The notes under the pieces: model-generated | Told to the model about the DNA's origin: nothing | The model's database searches: none | What the model saw: the letters and a program-made list of their open reading frames with translations, nothing else | Program-made: the position numbers and the translations under genes | Assembly: GCA_031546985.1 (NCBI GenBank) | Contig: JAVBJN010000059.1 | Location: 21,609 to 85,608, forward strand | Source: JAVBJN01 sp031546985 | GTDB taxonomy: Bacteria > Bacteroidota > Bacteroidia > Chitinophagales > Chitinophagaceae | Length of the DNA: 64,000 nucleotides | Direction of reading: 5' to 3' | Part shown: positions 1 to 10,123 of the stretch, one piece after another | How the letters are laid out: each line of letters starts with the position of its first letter | Position numbering within the stretch: position 1 is the first letter of the stretch

Positions 1-193
1 GTAATAATTGTTTTGCCCCGGTTTTGAATTGGTGACTAAGGTATATAATATGATAAAAGCAGTCAATTATAATTTGCTTCGTATGACATCCTGAAGCAAT
101 GAATTGCATACCTGCTTTTGTTCCTTCATGCCCGGAATGTATCTTAGCCGTTTAAATCAGTGAAATTTAAAACAGAACTAATCATTCAAAACT

Positions 194-601
194 ATGACAA
201 GTAAAACTTCAGGCGCTTTTGTAGCTGCATCTTGGGTGGCATTAGGAGCCGGATTTGCAGGCTATTTGGTTGGGCTTTCGAGAGCAGAAATGCAATTAAA
301 TGAAAAAGGCTATTACTTCACCGTGCTTATGTTCGGCTTGTTTGCAGTAGTGTCGCTTCAGAAAAGCGTAAGAGACAGGCAGGAGGGTTTTCCCGTTACC
401 GATCTCTATTATGGCATATGCTGGTTTGCCACCATTTTATCAATCGTATTACTGGCTGTAGGGCTCTGGAATGCAACCATCCTGCCCAGCGAAAAAGGAT
501 TTTATGCCTTTGCTTTTCTGCTGGCGCTTTTTGGGGCTATTGCGGTGCAAAAAAATACCAGGGATAACCTGGCTCATAAAAACAGTTCAACACAATCTTA
601 A
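194..601 (+). CDS. YiaA/YiaB-like inner membrane protein
   Basis: A 135-residue protein made of two similar halves. Each half has two hydrophobic segments followed by a charged motif of the type FGLFAVVSLQKSVRD (first half) or FGAIAVQKNTRD (second half). This internal duplication and the LFxxxxxQKxxRD motif are typical of the YiaA/YiaB two-helix family of small inner membrane proteins, whose biochemical role is not established. The ATG at 194 is the only sensible start. The gene stands alone and is followed immediately by a strong hairpin terminator. No functional link to the neighbouring secreted proteins is visible. Confidence 0.8.
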   Translation: MTSKTSGAFVAASWVALGAGFAGYLVGLSRAEMQLNEKGYYFTVLMFGLFAVVSLQKSVRDRQEGFPVTDLYYGICWFATILSIVLLAVGLWNATILPSEKGFYAFAFLLALFGAIAVQKNTRDNLAHKNSSTQS

Positions 602-610
602 CCTTATTTA

Positions 611-647
611 AAAGGCTGTCCCCCCAAAGGACAGCCTTTTGTTTTTT
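611..647 (+). terminator. Rho-independent terminator after the YiaA/B-like gene
   Basis: A perfect 11-bp stem (611-621 with 629-639) with a 7-base loop is followed by a T-rich run at 640-647. It lies 10 bases after the stop codon. Confidence 0.85.
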
Positions 648-677
648 CGATAGCAAGCTTACTTGGTTTTCTCTTCC

Positions 678-1672
678 TCAATTGGTTTTAACTACCTTAA
701 ACGACTGCATCTGTAGCGTTTCTGCAGCGCCGATCCTTACCAGGTACAATCCGGCAGGTAGTGTAGCTACCTCATCCAGGGTAATGAGCTGGGTGCCTTT
801 CTCCAGGTTTATATTTTTCTGGTACGCCAGTCTTCCTTCGTTGTTATAAATCGAAACGGTAATACGCTGTTCGGTAGCGCCAGATAATTGCAGGTACAGC
901 GCCTGTTTAAATAAGGTAGGGTATACGGTCCATTCGGTTTCGGTTGTAGCAGATTTTAGCCTGATTATGCGGGAGTAGCTTACTGTTCCGTCAAACTCTG
1001 TGGCTTTAATCCGGTAAAACAAATCTTTGCCCAAAGGCGCAGCCGCATCGGCAAACTGGTACATGCCTTTGCCATTGGCCAGCACACGGCCAGCAGCTGC
1101 AAATGTTTTTCCGTCGTTGCTTCTTTCCACATCATAAAACCGGCAATGCTGGTCGTCATCGCTTGTCCAGGTTACCGTTGGTGTGCCGTTATAATCATAA
1201 TAAACATGCATGCTGGTAAAGTTAATAGCCAGCGGCACCGCCATAACAAGCACCTGAATGCTGTCCTGGCATCCTATGGCATCGGTTACATAAGCCTTGT
1301 ATGTGCCAGGCATGAGCGCCAATGCTGTTTGAGTGGTTTGGGCGGGGTAGTGTTCCACAGGAAAGTAAATGGAGGAATGCCTCCCGCAGCAGTAACCGTG
1401 GCGTTGCTGCAACCACCGCATGAGGTACCGGCAATGGTGGTGACAGATAGTTTAAAGGAGTCGCTGATAAATACATTGATTGGCTTTACCAGCGATTTGC
1501 AACCGGTGCCTGCATTGGTGCCTTGTATAAAATAGGTGCCGGCGGTAACTGCTGCAGGTGTGCCGAGTATAGCTGTAGCGGCAGGATCGGTGTAGTAACC
1601 GAATGAAAGGCCCGCATCGCTGCCGGTGGTTATATTGGCCGCAGTGAGGTTTATTTCCGGCGCTGGTCTCCG
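678..1672 (-). pseudogene. Broken T9SS cargo gene, C-terminal remnant with SprB-like repeat
   Basis: The 3' part encodes a T9SS type A sorting domain (VYPTLF start, ending FKVVKTN). Upstream of it is a PKD/SprB-like segment containing GTYKAYVTDAIGCQDS. Reading further upstream, the repeat (ITTGSDAGLSFGYYTDPAA, then GGIPPFTFLWNTT) continues only in another frame. The two parts join as LWNTTPAQTTQT if one base is restored in the G/C run at 1341-1347. The upstream frame ends at an in-frame stop at 1673-1675, with the terminator of the next gene just beyond, so the N-terminus and signal peptide are missing. This is either a decayed end of a large adhesin-like protein or a truncated copy. The single-base shift lies in a homopolymer and could be a sequencing error, but the missing 5' end cannot be explained that way. 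Confidence 0.75.
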
Positions 1673-1683
1673 TTAACCACGTA

Positions 1684-1716
1684 CAAAAAAGTCCCGCTCA
1701 AAACCATGAGCGGGAC
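1684..1716 (-). terminator. Terminator of the M43 protease gene
   Basis: A perfect 10-bp stem (1691-1700 with 1707-1716) is followed on the minus strand by a T-run complementary to 1685-1690. It lies about 25 bases after the stop codon of the protease gene. Confidence 0.85.
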
Positions 1717-1741
1717 CGGAGGATTTTTTTGAAAATCGTTA

Positions 1742-3874
1742 TTACTGACGAATCAGTTTTTCTACATGGCTACCTGTATTGGTCTGGATGCTCAGCAGGT
1801 AAATACCGGCTGTACCAAACGCTTCGGAAGGCAGCACGGCATTGCCATTCTGGATTTCTGATGCAGTAAGTACTTTGGTGTACGTTGTTCTGCCAGATAT
1901 ATCGGTAATAACCACTTTCGCGGTATTAATGGCTTTGTCGCGGATATTCAGGTTTACATCTTTGTTAGAAGGGTTAGGATATACGGCAATGCCAGCGTTT
2001 TTAATCACTTCTGATACGCCGGTAGGCCATGCGCTCACACCCATTTCATCGATGTAGAGGTTGTTAGATGCGCTACCCGGTATATACCTTAAACGGAACA
2101 TGGTAGAGCTGGTTAATGCAGCAGCAGGAATTTTGAGATCCTGTGGTTTCCAGTCGTATTGTCCGGCAGGTCTGAAGCTGTTAGGCTGGAAGCCCATGTT
2201 CTGCACCTCAAGGCCTTTAAGAATACCTACGTTATTCCATGTTTTGCCACAGTCTCTGGAGTACTGCACAATTATGCTGTCTTGTGCCACGCCAAACTGC
2301 GAGGTAGAAGCACCCGATGAGAAGAAGTTAAAATGCGCTGCACCCGACTGGTAGTTAGACAGGTCAAATACCGGAGTGTAGATATCATCCCAATCGTACA
2401 TAGCATTACCGCTGGTGTTTAACGGGTAAGGCCTGTCGTCGAAGCTGTTGTACATCATACTATTGGTGCTGTAGTAGCCCGCGTTGGTTACCAGGCTCCA
2501 TTTCCACTGGTTGCCAAAGGTGTTAATGGTAGGCCATTCTGCATTTTGCGCAGGGTATTCAAACGAGTTGATGTACGTTATTTTAGGCGTAGCATCGGCC
2601 ACATACAGGTAATCGGCGCGGTTAAGGGTATTGGCGCCTGCATTGCTGGTAGCGGTAATGCTTACGTTTTTCCAACCCGGTGTGGTATAGGTTATATTGG
2701 CAATAGCCGTGTTGCTGGTGAGGCCGTCGCCAAAATCCCAGCTTCTGGCAGATATGGTATCGCCATAGCTAAAGTCTTTAAACTGCACTACCGTGCCCGC
2801 GCATACATAACGGGTAAAGGTGTTAAAGTCTGGCGTAGGGGCCACATCCTGCACCGGCAGGTTCATGCCCGCTTTGGCATTGGCGGCTGCAGATACCAGC
2901 ACGTTTCTGCCCGCAAAGGAGTTTTGCAGGGTGATAAGCATCCTGTCTTTTTGCCCGTTGGTAAACATTACTTCGGGACAGTAAGAATACTCCATAAAGT
3001 TTTGAATATTGGCCGTATCCACATCAGGCTTAGGGGTACAGGCCGAGTCTACCGGGTATAGCGTAGGGCAGCTTTTGTGTCCTTTGGTGTGTGGGGTATC
3101 TTCCACACCATCATCGCCGCATGCTACTTCGGGGTCGTTGGTATCGCCCCATACGTGCGAGAGGTTAAGGCAGTGGCCAATTTCGTGGGTGAGCGCCATA
3201 TCATACAAAGGCTGGCTGGTACCAATGCCCGAAATATAATCGCTTCGGATGAGTACGCCATCCCAGAAGCGGATCGCATCTGCATCATCGGGCTTGTAGG
3301 CATAGCCCGCAGCACCACTTCCGATGTCGTTGCATATCCACACATTCAGGTATTCGTCTGGCGGCCAGTAGTTAAACTTGGTTTGGTTATCGGCCCGGTA
3401 GGTTTTGTAAGAGGCAATGCGCTCAATGCCTGTAGTGGGCTTGCCATTGGGGTCGAGGCGCGCCAGGCGGAACTCGATGCCCACATCTGCAATAATGGGT
3501 TTGTATTTGGGAATAACCAGGCTGGTATCGGCATTGCGTTTAGAGTAATCTTCGTTGAGAATGCGCATCTCGTCGAAGAGCTGGCTGTCGGAGATGTTTT
3601 CTAAACCGTAGTTGTGAATCACGTGAAAAACAATAGGGATGATGTATTTATCATCTGCTGTTTTTTGAAGCTTGCTAAAGTTGAGCTTCTTCATAGATTC
3701 GTTTAGGGCAGCAGCGTTTCTGGCTGCGGCTTGTTCCAGCTGAGGAAACTGTTTGTATAGTTCGTTGCGGGCTTGTACGTTGCCGCATCCTCTGTTGGCC
3801 CCGGTTTGGGCGTAGGCCGTAATACCAGACCCGGCCATCAGGGTCATTAATGCGATGGGTAAGCAATTTTTCAT
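1742..3874 (-). CDS. Secreted M43 (pappalysin-like) zinc metalloprotease with PKD and T9SS domains
   Basis: The 710-residue product starts at the ATG at 3874, which puts a clean signal peptide first (MKNCLPIALMTL, then ITAYAQ). A longer reading from 3925 is possible but would place a hydrophilic stretch before the signal. Around residue 230 is the zinc motif HEIGHCLNLSHVWGD, the HExxHxxxxxH pattern of M43 metalloproteases. It is followed by a conserved NFMEYSYCPEVMFT stretch containing the methionine-turn. A PKD domain (SWDFGDGLTS) lies in the middle, then a jelly-roll-like region (YSRDCGKTWNN). A T9SS type A sorting domain (VYPNPSN, ending EKLIRQ) closes the protein. It is predicted to be exported by Sec, then carried across the outer membrane by T9SS and released or surface-anchored, where it degrades proteins. 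It stands alone with its own terminator. Confidence 0.92.
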   Translation of the reverse strand: MKNCLPIALMTLMAGSGITAYAQTGANRGCGNVQARNELYKQFPQLEQAAARNAAALNESMKKLNFSKLQKTADDKYIIPIVFHVIHNYGLENISDSQLFDEMRILNEDYSKRNADTSLVIPKYKPIIADVGIEFRLARLDPNGKPTTGIERIASYKTYRADNQTKFNYWPPDEYLNVWICNDIGSGAAGYAYKPDDADAIRFWDGVLIRSDYISGIGTSQPLYDMALTHEIGHCLNLSHVWGDTNDPEVACGDDGVEDTPHTKGHKSCPTLYPVDSACTPKPDVDTANIQNFMEYSYCPEVMFTNGQKDRMLITLQNSFAGRNVLVSAAANAKAGMNLPVQDVAPTPDFNTFTRYVCAGTVVQFKDFSYGDTISARSWDFGDGLTSNTAIANITYTTPGWKNVSITATSNAGANTLNRADYLYVADATPKITYINSFEYPAQNAEWPTINTFGNQWKWSLVTNAGYYSTNSMMYNSFDDRPYPLNTSGNAMYDWDDIYTPVFDLSNYQSGAAHFNFFSSGASTSQFGVAQDSIIVQYSRDCGKTWNNVGILKGLEVQNMGFQPNSFRPAGQYDWKPQDLKIPAAALTSSTMFRLRYIPGSASNNLYIDEMGVSAWPTGVSEVIKNAGIAVYPNPSNKDVNLNIRDKAINTAKVVITDISGRTTYTKVLTASEIQNGNAVLPSEAFGTAGIYLLSIQTNTGSHVEKLIRQ

Positions 3875-4114
3875 GGATAAAATTTTATTTATTCCCAGGT
3901 TGCCATTGAGCCGACTTGCCCGCACCGATAATGCTTACCAATGCAAGCGCAGTATTTCCACATATGAAAATAAACTATTTGGGAGTATAAATAAACAAGT
4001 AAAAGGTTATGTGCTTTGTTTGAAATATAAATAATTTCTATGGGTTTGGTTAGCGGGAATAGTTGCGGCCGATTTGTACCTTGCGGCCACTAACCGTTAA
4101 AAAATCAACTTATT

Positions 4115-4558
4115 ATGATCGAAGAAACAGCCGGTGTGCAAGCACCTGTAGCGAAGGTATACAATGAGCGAGCCATTCTCGTAGCTACGTTTATTGGTGG
4201 ACCTCTTGCCGGAGCCTACCTGATGGCCGAAAATTTTAAAGTGTTTAACGAGCCTCAAAAAGGCAAAATGGCCTGGCTTATTGGAGGTGCAACGCTGTTT
4301 ATAATTTTGTGTATGGCTTCACTGTTGCCAAATCAGATCACAGAAAAAATGCCCAATGCATTGCTGCCGCTACTTTATGCCTGGGGTTACTATTACCTGG
4401 CTCAGCATTTTCAGGCATCAGCCTTAGCTACACATATTAACACCGGTGGTGAGCCGTATAGCTGGTGGCGCGCTGTATTAGTAGGAATTATTGGGGGTGC
4501 GGTTACATTTATTCCCATTTTCGGAATAGCGTATTTATACTTCATGTTTTGCGGCTAG
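4115..4558 (+). CDS. Hypothetical membrane protein, 147 aa
   Basis: I do not recognise a family. The protein has about four hydrophobic segments (residues ~22-42, 53-70, 78-95 and 118-146) separated by short polar loops. A glycine-rich first helix carries the sequence FIGGPLAGAYLMAENF. No catalytic motif is visible. The start ATG follows an A-rich leader typical of Bacteroidota. The gene is convergent with the SUKH-like gene 30 bases downstream. Confidence 0.7.
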   Translation: MIEETAGVQAPVAKVYNERAILVATFIGGPLAGAYLMAENFKVFNEPQKGKMAWLIGGATLFIILCMASLLPNQITEKMPNALLPLLYAWGYYYLAQHFQASALATHINTGGEPYSWWRAVLVGIIGGAVTFIPIFGIAYLYFMFCG

Positions 4559-4588
4559 TAGGATAGCACATTTTTTACAAGGTACTGT

Positions 4589-5155
4589 TTATACACTCCG
4601 GCCATTGACCGGGCAAAAAGTAAGGGGCTTAAATGTAGCTGGTAAAGATTGGGTATGAAACGGCAGCACGGCTTTAAACCGCTGCGCCGATGTAACGTTT
4701 TTAATAAAGGAGAAAAGGTTATTGCCCGCATGGCAAATGCCCGAAGAAAAATCGGTGCAATAAATAGGCATTTCGCCATTGTGCAGCACCTGCCGGGTAT
4801 CCCAAAACAGAAAATCGCCGTTTTCGCTGCGGGCAAATGGCTCGGCATGGGCTACCAGCTCGGGGTAGCTCTCATCTTCTTTAAATAAATACAGCGATTT
4901 TTCGAGGTAGTGTTGAAACAACTTGCTTATGCGCTGCCGCTGTACAAACCAGGAGTCGGGGTGGTTCTCATGCCCGCCATCTAAAGGCAGGTATACGATA
5001 AACAAATTACACAACAGGCCATAGCCCTGCTCCTGCGCATACTGGCGGTAGCTCTCTGGTAATGCACGCCCGCCTTTGGTAAAGATGGTATCCATATCTG
5101 CCAGGGGCAGCAGGGTAGGTGTAGCAGTGCGGGTCAAAAGCTGATGATAAAACAT
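4589..5155 (-). CDS. SMI1/KNR4 (SUKH)-like protein
   Basis: The 188-residue protein has near its N-terminus the pattern LPESYRQYAQEQGYGLL, which fits the helix-and-turn entry of SUKH/SMI1-KNR4 domains (LPxxYxxxxxxxGyG). Further on are FLFWDT and a C-terminal aromatic-rich strand region with NNLFSFIKNV. SUKH proteins often act as immunity proteins against secreted toxins, but here no toxin gene is adjacent, so the role is open. It is a soluble protein with no signal peptide. The family call rests on motif pattern only. Confidence 0.6.
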   Translation of the reverse strand: MFYHQLLTRTATPTLLPLADMDTIFTKGGRALPESYRQYAQEQGYGLLCNLFIVYLPLDGGHENHPDSWFVQRQRISKLFQHYLEKSLYLFKEDESYPELVAHAEPFARSENGDFLFWDTRQVLHNGEMPIYCTDFSSGICHAGNNLFSFIKNVTSAQRFKAVLPFHTQSLPATFKPLTFCPVNGRSV

Positions 5156-5570
5156 AGCGATGAATTTGGTATACGGCTAGCCACAAGTTTGGGGCCAACC
5201 GGACTAGCAAAGTTACGGGAATGTGATAAAACGTGAAGCGGGTAGTGCAGCGGCGGGTAAAACGGTTTTATAAATGCATTGGAGGGGTAGCATTTGCGAA
5301 GCTGGTTAAGCAGATAAAATAGGAGTGAGTCTGTTGTAATAGGCACAGATAAACATAAACCGCAGGTGGTCGTAATAAGATGGTTTTGTGCATGTTGAAA
5401 TTTATGAATTTAAATTTATACATACATTCATGGCAAAATAAATATTTTGACATGAAGCGGGTTTGACTGTTATAAAATCCACTGATAATGGTTATTTTGA
5501 GCGCATTGAACAAACGTTCGCGCACCGCTGGTTCGCGATTTTAACCAGAACGGAATTTCGTTTTCGTTTT
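5156..5570. other. Intergenic region upstream of the + strand NRPS
   Basis: About 415 bases lie between two divergent genes. The part from 5380 to 5460 is AT-rich and is the likely promoter region of the NRPS. I could not find an exact match to the Bacteroidota promoter (TTTG, 19 bases, TAnnTTTG). Short reading frames here have no protein-like features. Confidence 0.4.
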
Positions 5571-8500
5571 ATGCCAGTCAATCCTATGAGTTTATCCAAT
5601 AACGACGTATTTACTTTCCCTATGTCCTATGCACAACAACGGTTGTGGATACTGGACCAGTACCAGCAAGCGCAGGCAACTTACAATATTTGCGCGGCGC
5701 TGCGATTTAACGGCACCTTAGATACAGAAGCATTACAGCAGAGCATCAGCTATATTACCGAAAGGCATGAGATATTAAGAACGGTATTTGCCCTGGAGAA
5801 CGGCACTGCGGTGCAGATGATCCATAGCAGTATGCCGGTCGATTTTGCTGTGACGGATAGGATGCCTGAGCTGTCTGTTGAGGAACAAACCAGCCGGTTT
5901 ATTTCAACTGTTTCTGCGGCGCCTTTTAACCTGGAACAAGGACCATTATTGCGGTTCCGGCTGCTGCGGTTGCAGGAAGACGTTTGTGTGCTGGTCATTG
6001 TAATGCACCATATTATCTCCGACGGTTGGTCGTTGGGCGTACTGGTAAGGGAAATGACCACTGTTTATACGGCATTGAAACATGGTGAGCCGGTTTGTTT
6101 ACCTGAATTGCCCATTCAATACGCTGATTATTCTGAGTGGCAACGCACGCATCTGGCAGAAGGCCGTATGGCACAACTGATGACATACTGGAAGCGGCAA
6201 CTGGACGATATACCCGCACTTGTGACCATTGCGGGCAACCGGGAACGGCCACTCACCGCCAGCACGGCAGGTGCGGTGCACCAATTTGCATTAGACCTTG
6301 AAACGGCAGAAGACTTACGAATACTGAGCCGCCGGTCTGGTTCCTCTTTTTATATGATTTTCCTGGCTGCGTATGCTTTGCTGGCTGCATCCTACACCGG
6401 AGAAGAAGATGTGCTTATAGGCTCACCCACAGCCAACCGGGGTATGGAGGATATAGAAGGGTTGATTGGTTTTTTTGTGAATACCCTGGTATTGAGGGTT
6501 TCGGTACGGGCAGGTATGCCGTTCCGCGAGCTGCTGCAACAGGTACAGGAAGTGGTGCTGGCCGCGTTGGAACACCAGGATATGCCTTTTGAACAATTGG
6601 TAGCAGAGTTAAACCCCACGCGCAGTACAGCACATTCGCCGTTATTCCAGCTTTTCTTCGCTTTTCAGAATGTGCCGCGGGAAACCGTTGTACTGCCTGG
6701 TTGCACCGTGCAGCCACTGGAAGCCGAAAGCCATACCGCCAAATTTGACCTTAGCCTGTTTATGGAAGAGGATGGTATTACCTTCAAAGGCAAGTGGGAA
6801 TATAATACAGACTTATATACACCCGAGGCAATTGCCCGGCTGGCCAAACGGTTTGTGACTTTGTTGCAGGCCATTGCTAAAGATGCAGATGTGAAACCTG
6901 GCATGCATACCCTGCTTTCTACCGAAGAGCGCCGCCAGGTATTAACCACCTGGAATAATACTTACAAGGCTTACCCGGAAGCGGAGTGTGTACATACTTG
7001 GTTTGAAAAGAAAGCGGCATTATGCCCCAACGCAATTGCCGTGGTATGGCAGAAAGAGGAGCTTACCTATGCTTTGCTCAACGAGCAGGCCAATAGCGTG
7101 GCGGCCTGGCTTCGGCAAAATAAGGTAGGAAACGGGAGCCCGGTAGGTATATATATGGAACGGGGTATGGATGCAATGGTCTGTATGCTGGGTATCCTCA
7201 AGGCGGGCGGGGCGTATGTGCCTATGGATCCGATATACCCGGCAGATCGCATTGCGCATATGATTACGAATGCGGGCATAGGTATCATCCTTACATCTGC
7301 ATCCTTACAATCTTCATTGCCCGGTACAGGACAGTATCAAATAATTATTGCAGAAGACCTGCGTGCGTATGACCTACAGGATGGGCAGCACAACCCGGTA
7401 CCGGTTACCACACCAGCGCAGCCGGCGTATATTATTTTTACCTCTGGCTCTACCGGTAAGCCCAAGGGTGTGCCCATGCAACACCAGTCGCTTGTAAACC
7501 TGCTTGCCTGGCAGCTCGAGCAACCTCATTTTGCGGCTGGCGCCAGGGTATTGCAATATACTTCGCTCAGTTTTGATGTTTCCTTCCAGGAAATACTTTC
7601 GACCTGGCTATCCGGCGGTACTTTGATACTGATTAGCGAAGCCCATCGTAAAGATCCTGAAATGCTGGCACGCTGTATTGCAGACCAGCAGATAACCAGG
7701 CTGTTTGTACCCTATATTGTATTACAACAGGTAGCGCTGTTTGCAACAGATCATAAACTGGTTATGACCGGCTTAAGGGAGGTGATCACTGCCGGGGAAC
7801 AATTGAAGATAACACCCCCGATACAACATTTCTTTACCCACTGCTGCCCATCGGGCACATTGGTCAATCAGTACGGCCCCACGGAGGCGCATGTAGTAAG
7901 CAGTTATGTACTGGCTGCGGGTACTAACTGGCCGGAGTTACCGCCTATTGGAAAACCGATCAGCAATACGCAATTGTATATCCTCGATAAACAGTTGCAA
8001 CCTGTGGCGCCCGGTGTGCCAGGTGAGCTGTATATAGCCGGAGCCTGCCTGAGTCCCGGTTATGTGAACGCACCGGAACTGACCCACGAAAAATTTGTAT
8101 TCTGTCCTTTTAATGAGCAATACCCGGTGATGTATAAAACCGGCGATACGGCCCTGTTCCTGCCCAATGGCGATATTGCCTACATAAGCCGAAACGACGA
8201 CCAGGTAAAAATACGTGGTTACAGGGTAGAGCCGGAAGAAACAGAACGGGTGCTTCGTGCCTGCCCTGGTGTACGCGATGCCGCCATTGTGGTTAAAAAG
8301 AATGGTGCAGATAAATACCTGGCAGCTTATGTGGTGGCAACAACTAATGTTGCAGCTATACATGAGCAGTTAAAAGGTGCATTGCCGGCGTATATGGTGC
8401 CAACCGAATATGTATTTCTCGAAAGCCTGCCGGTAACAGTAAATGGCAAGATCGATAAACGAACACTGCTAAGTTACACGGGTGTAGGTGTTGCAGCCAA

Positions 8501-10115
8501 TACCAGTACAGCTCCTGCCAATGATGTTGAAAAACAGTTGTGCGATATATGGGAGCAATTATTAGGCAGGCGACCTGGTGTGTGCGACGATTTTTTTGAA
8601 TGGGGCGGCCACAGCCTGGCGCTTACTTACCTGAGCCACCATATTTATACTGCTTTTGGTGTACAATTGGGTTTTGGATTGTTATTGGAAAATCCTGTGC
8701 TCCAGCAGCAGGCAGCGTTAATTATGCAGCATACAGCTCAGGTGGCAGATACCATTGTACCGGCACCTTTTGCAGCAGCTTACCCGGCTTCGGGCGCGCA
8801 GGAACAGATCTGGATCGCCTGCCGCGATGCTGCCCAGGCTACGGCATATCATATTGCAGGCGCACTGGAGATTACCGGTATGCTGGATGCAGCAGCTCTG
8901 GCAGCAGCATTCCTGGCCTGTATAGACCGGCATGAGATTTTACGTACCGCTGTATATATGCATACCGGCGGCCAGCTCCTGCAGCAGGTGCTTCCTGCAC
9001 ATGCTATTGCTTTTGAGCTGAAGCGGGTATTTTGTAAAGATGATAATCTGTTGCCAACCCTGTTGCAGGAAGAGGCTGCAATGGCGCTCGATATTGACAC
9101 GGGGGTGGTATTACGTGCCGTGCTGTATGAATGCGGCAATGGCAGGTATGTGCTGCAAACCATTCTGCACCATATTGCAGGCGATGAATGGTCGGTACGC
9201 ATTTTACAATCGGAATTGCTGCAATTATATGCCGCGGGGGTAAACAAGCAGCCGGCAACTTTAGCACCATTGCTGTTGCAATACAAAGATTACACGCATT
9301 GGGAGCAACGCTACCTGGCCAGCGACCGGTATGCGGCCGATAAGCAATATTGGAACGATCGTTTTCTTTCCATGCCTGCCGATTTGAAGTTGCCCATTGA
9401 TAGTGTACCAGATACCCACAGCGATGCCGGTGCGCATACCTCCATCTTGATACCCGCAGCTGATGCTGAAAGTCTGCGTGCACTTACCCGGCAATACGGC
9501 ATATCGGAATCGGTATTGTTTATGACGGCTTTATATGCGTTGCTGTATAAGTACACCGGGCAAACCGAGCTGGTAGTGGGGTTACCGGTTGCGCAACGCG
9601 ATCATCTGCAATTGGCCGGGCAAATGGGGCCATACATAAACATGCTTCCATGCCTGCTAAAGTGCAAGTCTACTGCTACAATGCAAGACCTGGTAGAGCA
9701 GGTAAAAGATACCATGCAGGAGGCTTTCCTGCATATGCGTTATCCTTTTCATGAAACAGCGCAGCAATGGCGAACCCATAAAATACAATCCTTACAGGTA
9801 GTGCTCAATGTGCTGAATAACGACTATACGGCATTGGCAGATCCTGCATTGCCAGGATTAACCTTTACCCCTGTGAACAGTGGGTATACGGGTAGCAAAT
9901 TTCCACTTTGCCTGTATGTGTATATGCAGGATGGCGCGTATCATGTAAAGCTGGAATACCAGGCTGCTTTATTTAAACCGGGTACCATCGACAAGATGGG
10001 GCAGCGGCTTAAAAAATTGTTGGTGCAGATGCCGGGAGTGATGGATAAAAGCCTGCTTACATTAACCCTGGATGAAAAACCTGTATTGCCTGCATTTGGG
10101 AAAATAAAGCTGTAA
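5571..10115 (+). CDS. Nonribosomal peptide synthetase, C-A-T-C, proline-like code
   Basis: A 1514-residue synthetase if started at the ATG at 5571. The ATG at 5586 is equally plausible, and a TTG at 5463 is in frame but reads through unlikely sequence. A first condensation domain (approx. residues 15-445) has the intact HHIISDG motif. The adenylation domain (approx. 465-965) has FTSGSTGKPKG, YGPTE and NGKIDK. Aligning its pocket with GrsA gives D-V-Q-L-I-A-Q-V-V-K, one position away from the proline code DVQLIAHVVK. A carrier domain (GGHSL, serine near 1013) follows. A second C domain ends the protein; its motif reads HHIAGDE, with the catalytic His kept and the final Gly replaced by Glu. No thioesterase is present, so the terminal C domain either hands over to another carrier or releases the chain onto an amine or alcohol. 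It converges on the minus-strand operon with 8 bases between stop codons. Confidence 0.9.
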   Translation: MPVNPMSLSNNDVFTFPMSYAQQRLWILDQYQQAQATYNICAALRFNGTLDTEALQQSISYITERHEILRTVFALENGTAVQMIHSSMPVDFAVTDRMPELSVEEQTSRFISTVSAAPFNLEQGPLLRFRLLRLQEDVCVLVIVMHHIISDGWSLGVLVREMTTVYTALKHGEPVCLPELPIQYADYSEWQRTHLAEGRMAQLMTYWKRQLDDIPALVTIAGNRERPLTASTAGAVHQFALDLETAEDLRILSRRSGSSFYMIFLAAYALLAASYTGEEDVLIGSPTANRGMEDIEGLIGFFVNTLVLRVSVRAGMPFRELLQQVQEVVLAALEHQDMPFEQLVAELNPTRSTAHSPLFQLFFAFQNVPRETVVLPGCTVQPLEAESHTAKFDLSLFMEEDGITFKGKWEYNTDLYTPEAIARLAKRFVTLLQAIAKDADVKPGMHTLLSTEERRQVLTTWNNTYKAYPEAECVHTWFEKKAALCPNAIAVVWQKEELTYALLNEQANSVAAWLRQNKVGNGSPVGIYMERGMDAMVCMLGILKAGGAYVPMDPIYPADRIAHMITNAGIGIILTSASLQSSLPGTGQYQIIIAEDLRAYDLQDGQHNPVPVTTPAQPAYIIFTSGSTGKPKGVPMQHQSLVNLLAWQLEQPHFAAGARVLQYTSLSFDVSFQEILSTWLSGGTLILISEAHRKDPEMLARCIADQQITRLFVPYIVLQQVALFATDHKLVMTGLREVITAGEQLKITPPIQHFFTHCCPSGTLVNQYGPTEAHVVSSYVLAAGTNWPELPPIGKPISNTQLYILDKQLQPVAPGVPGELYIAGACLSPGYVNAPELTHEKFVFCPFNEQYPVMYKTGDTALFLPNGDIAYISRNDDQVKIRGYRVEPEETERVLRACPGVRDAAIVVKKNGADKYLAAYVVATTNVAAIHEQLKGALPAYMVPTEYVFLESLPVTVNGKIDKRTLLSYTGVGVAANTSTAPANDVEKQLCDIWEQLLGRRPGVCDDFFEWGGHSLALTYLSHHIYTAFGVQLGFGLLLENPVLQQQAALIMQHTAQVADTIVPAPFAAAYPASGAQEQIWIACRDAAQATAYHIAGALEITGMLDAAALAAAFLACIDRHEILRTAVYMHTGGQLLQQVLPAHAIAFELKRVFCKDDNLLPTLLQEEAAMALDIDTGVVLRAVLYECGNGRYVLQTILHHIAGDEWSVRILQSELLQLYAAGVNKQPATLAPLLLQYKDYTHWEQRYLASDRYAADKQYWNDRFLSMPADLKLPIDSVPDTHSDAGAHTSILIPAADAESLRALTRQYGISESVLFMTALYALLYKYTGQTELVVGLPVAQRDHLQLAGQMGPYINMLPCLLKCKSTATMQDLVEQVKDTMQEAFLHMRYPFHETAQQWRTHKIQSLQVVLNVLNNDYTALADPALPGLTFTPVNSGYTGSKFPLCLYVYMQDGAYHVKLEYQAALFKPGTIDKMGQRLKKLLVQMPGVMDKSLLTLTLDEKPVLPAFGKIKL

Positions 10116-10123
10116 GCCGCCCA

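Noticed and set aside
5134..5525. Short minus-strand frames upstream of the + strand NRPS
   Set aside because: They lack family motifs, overlap each other and cover the likely promoter region.
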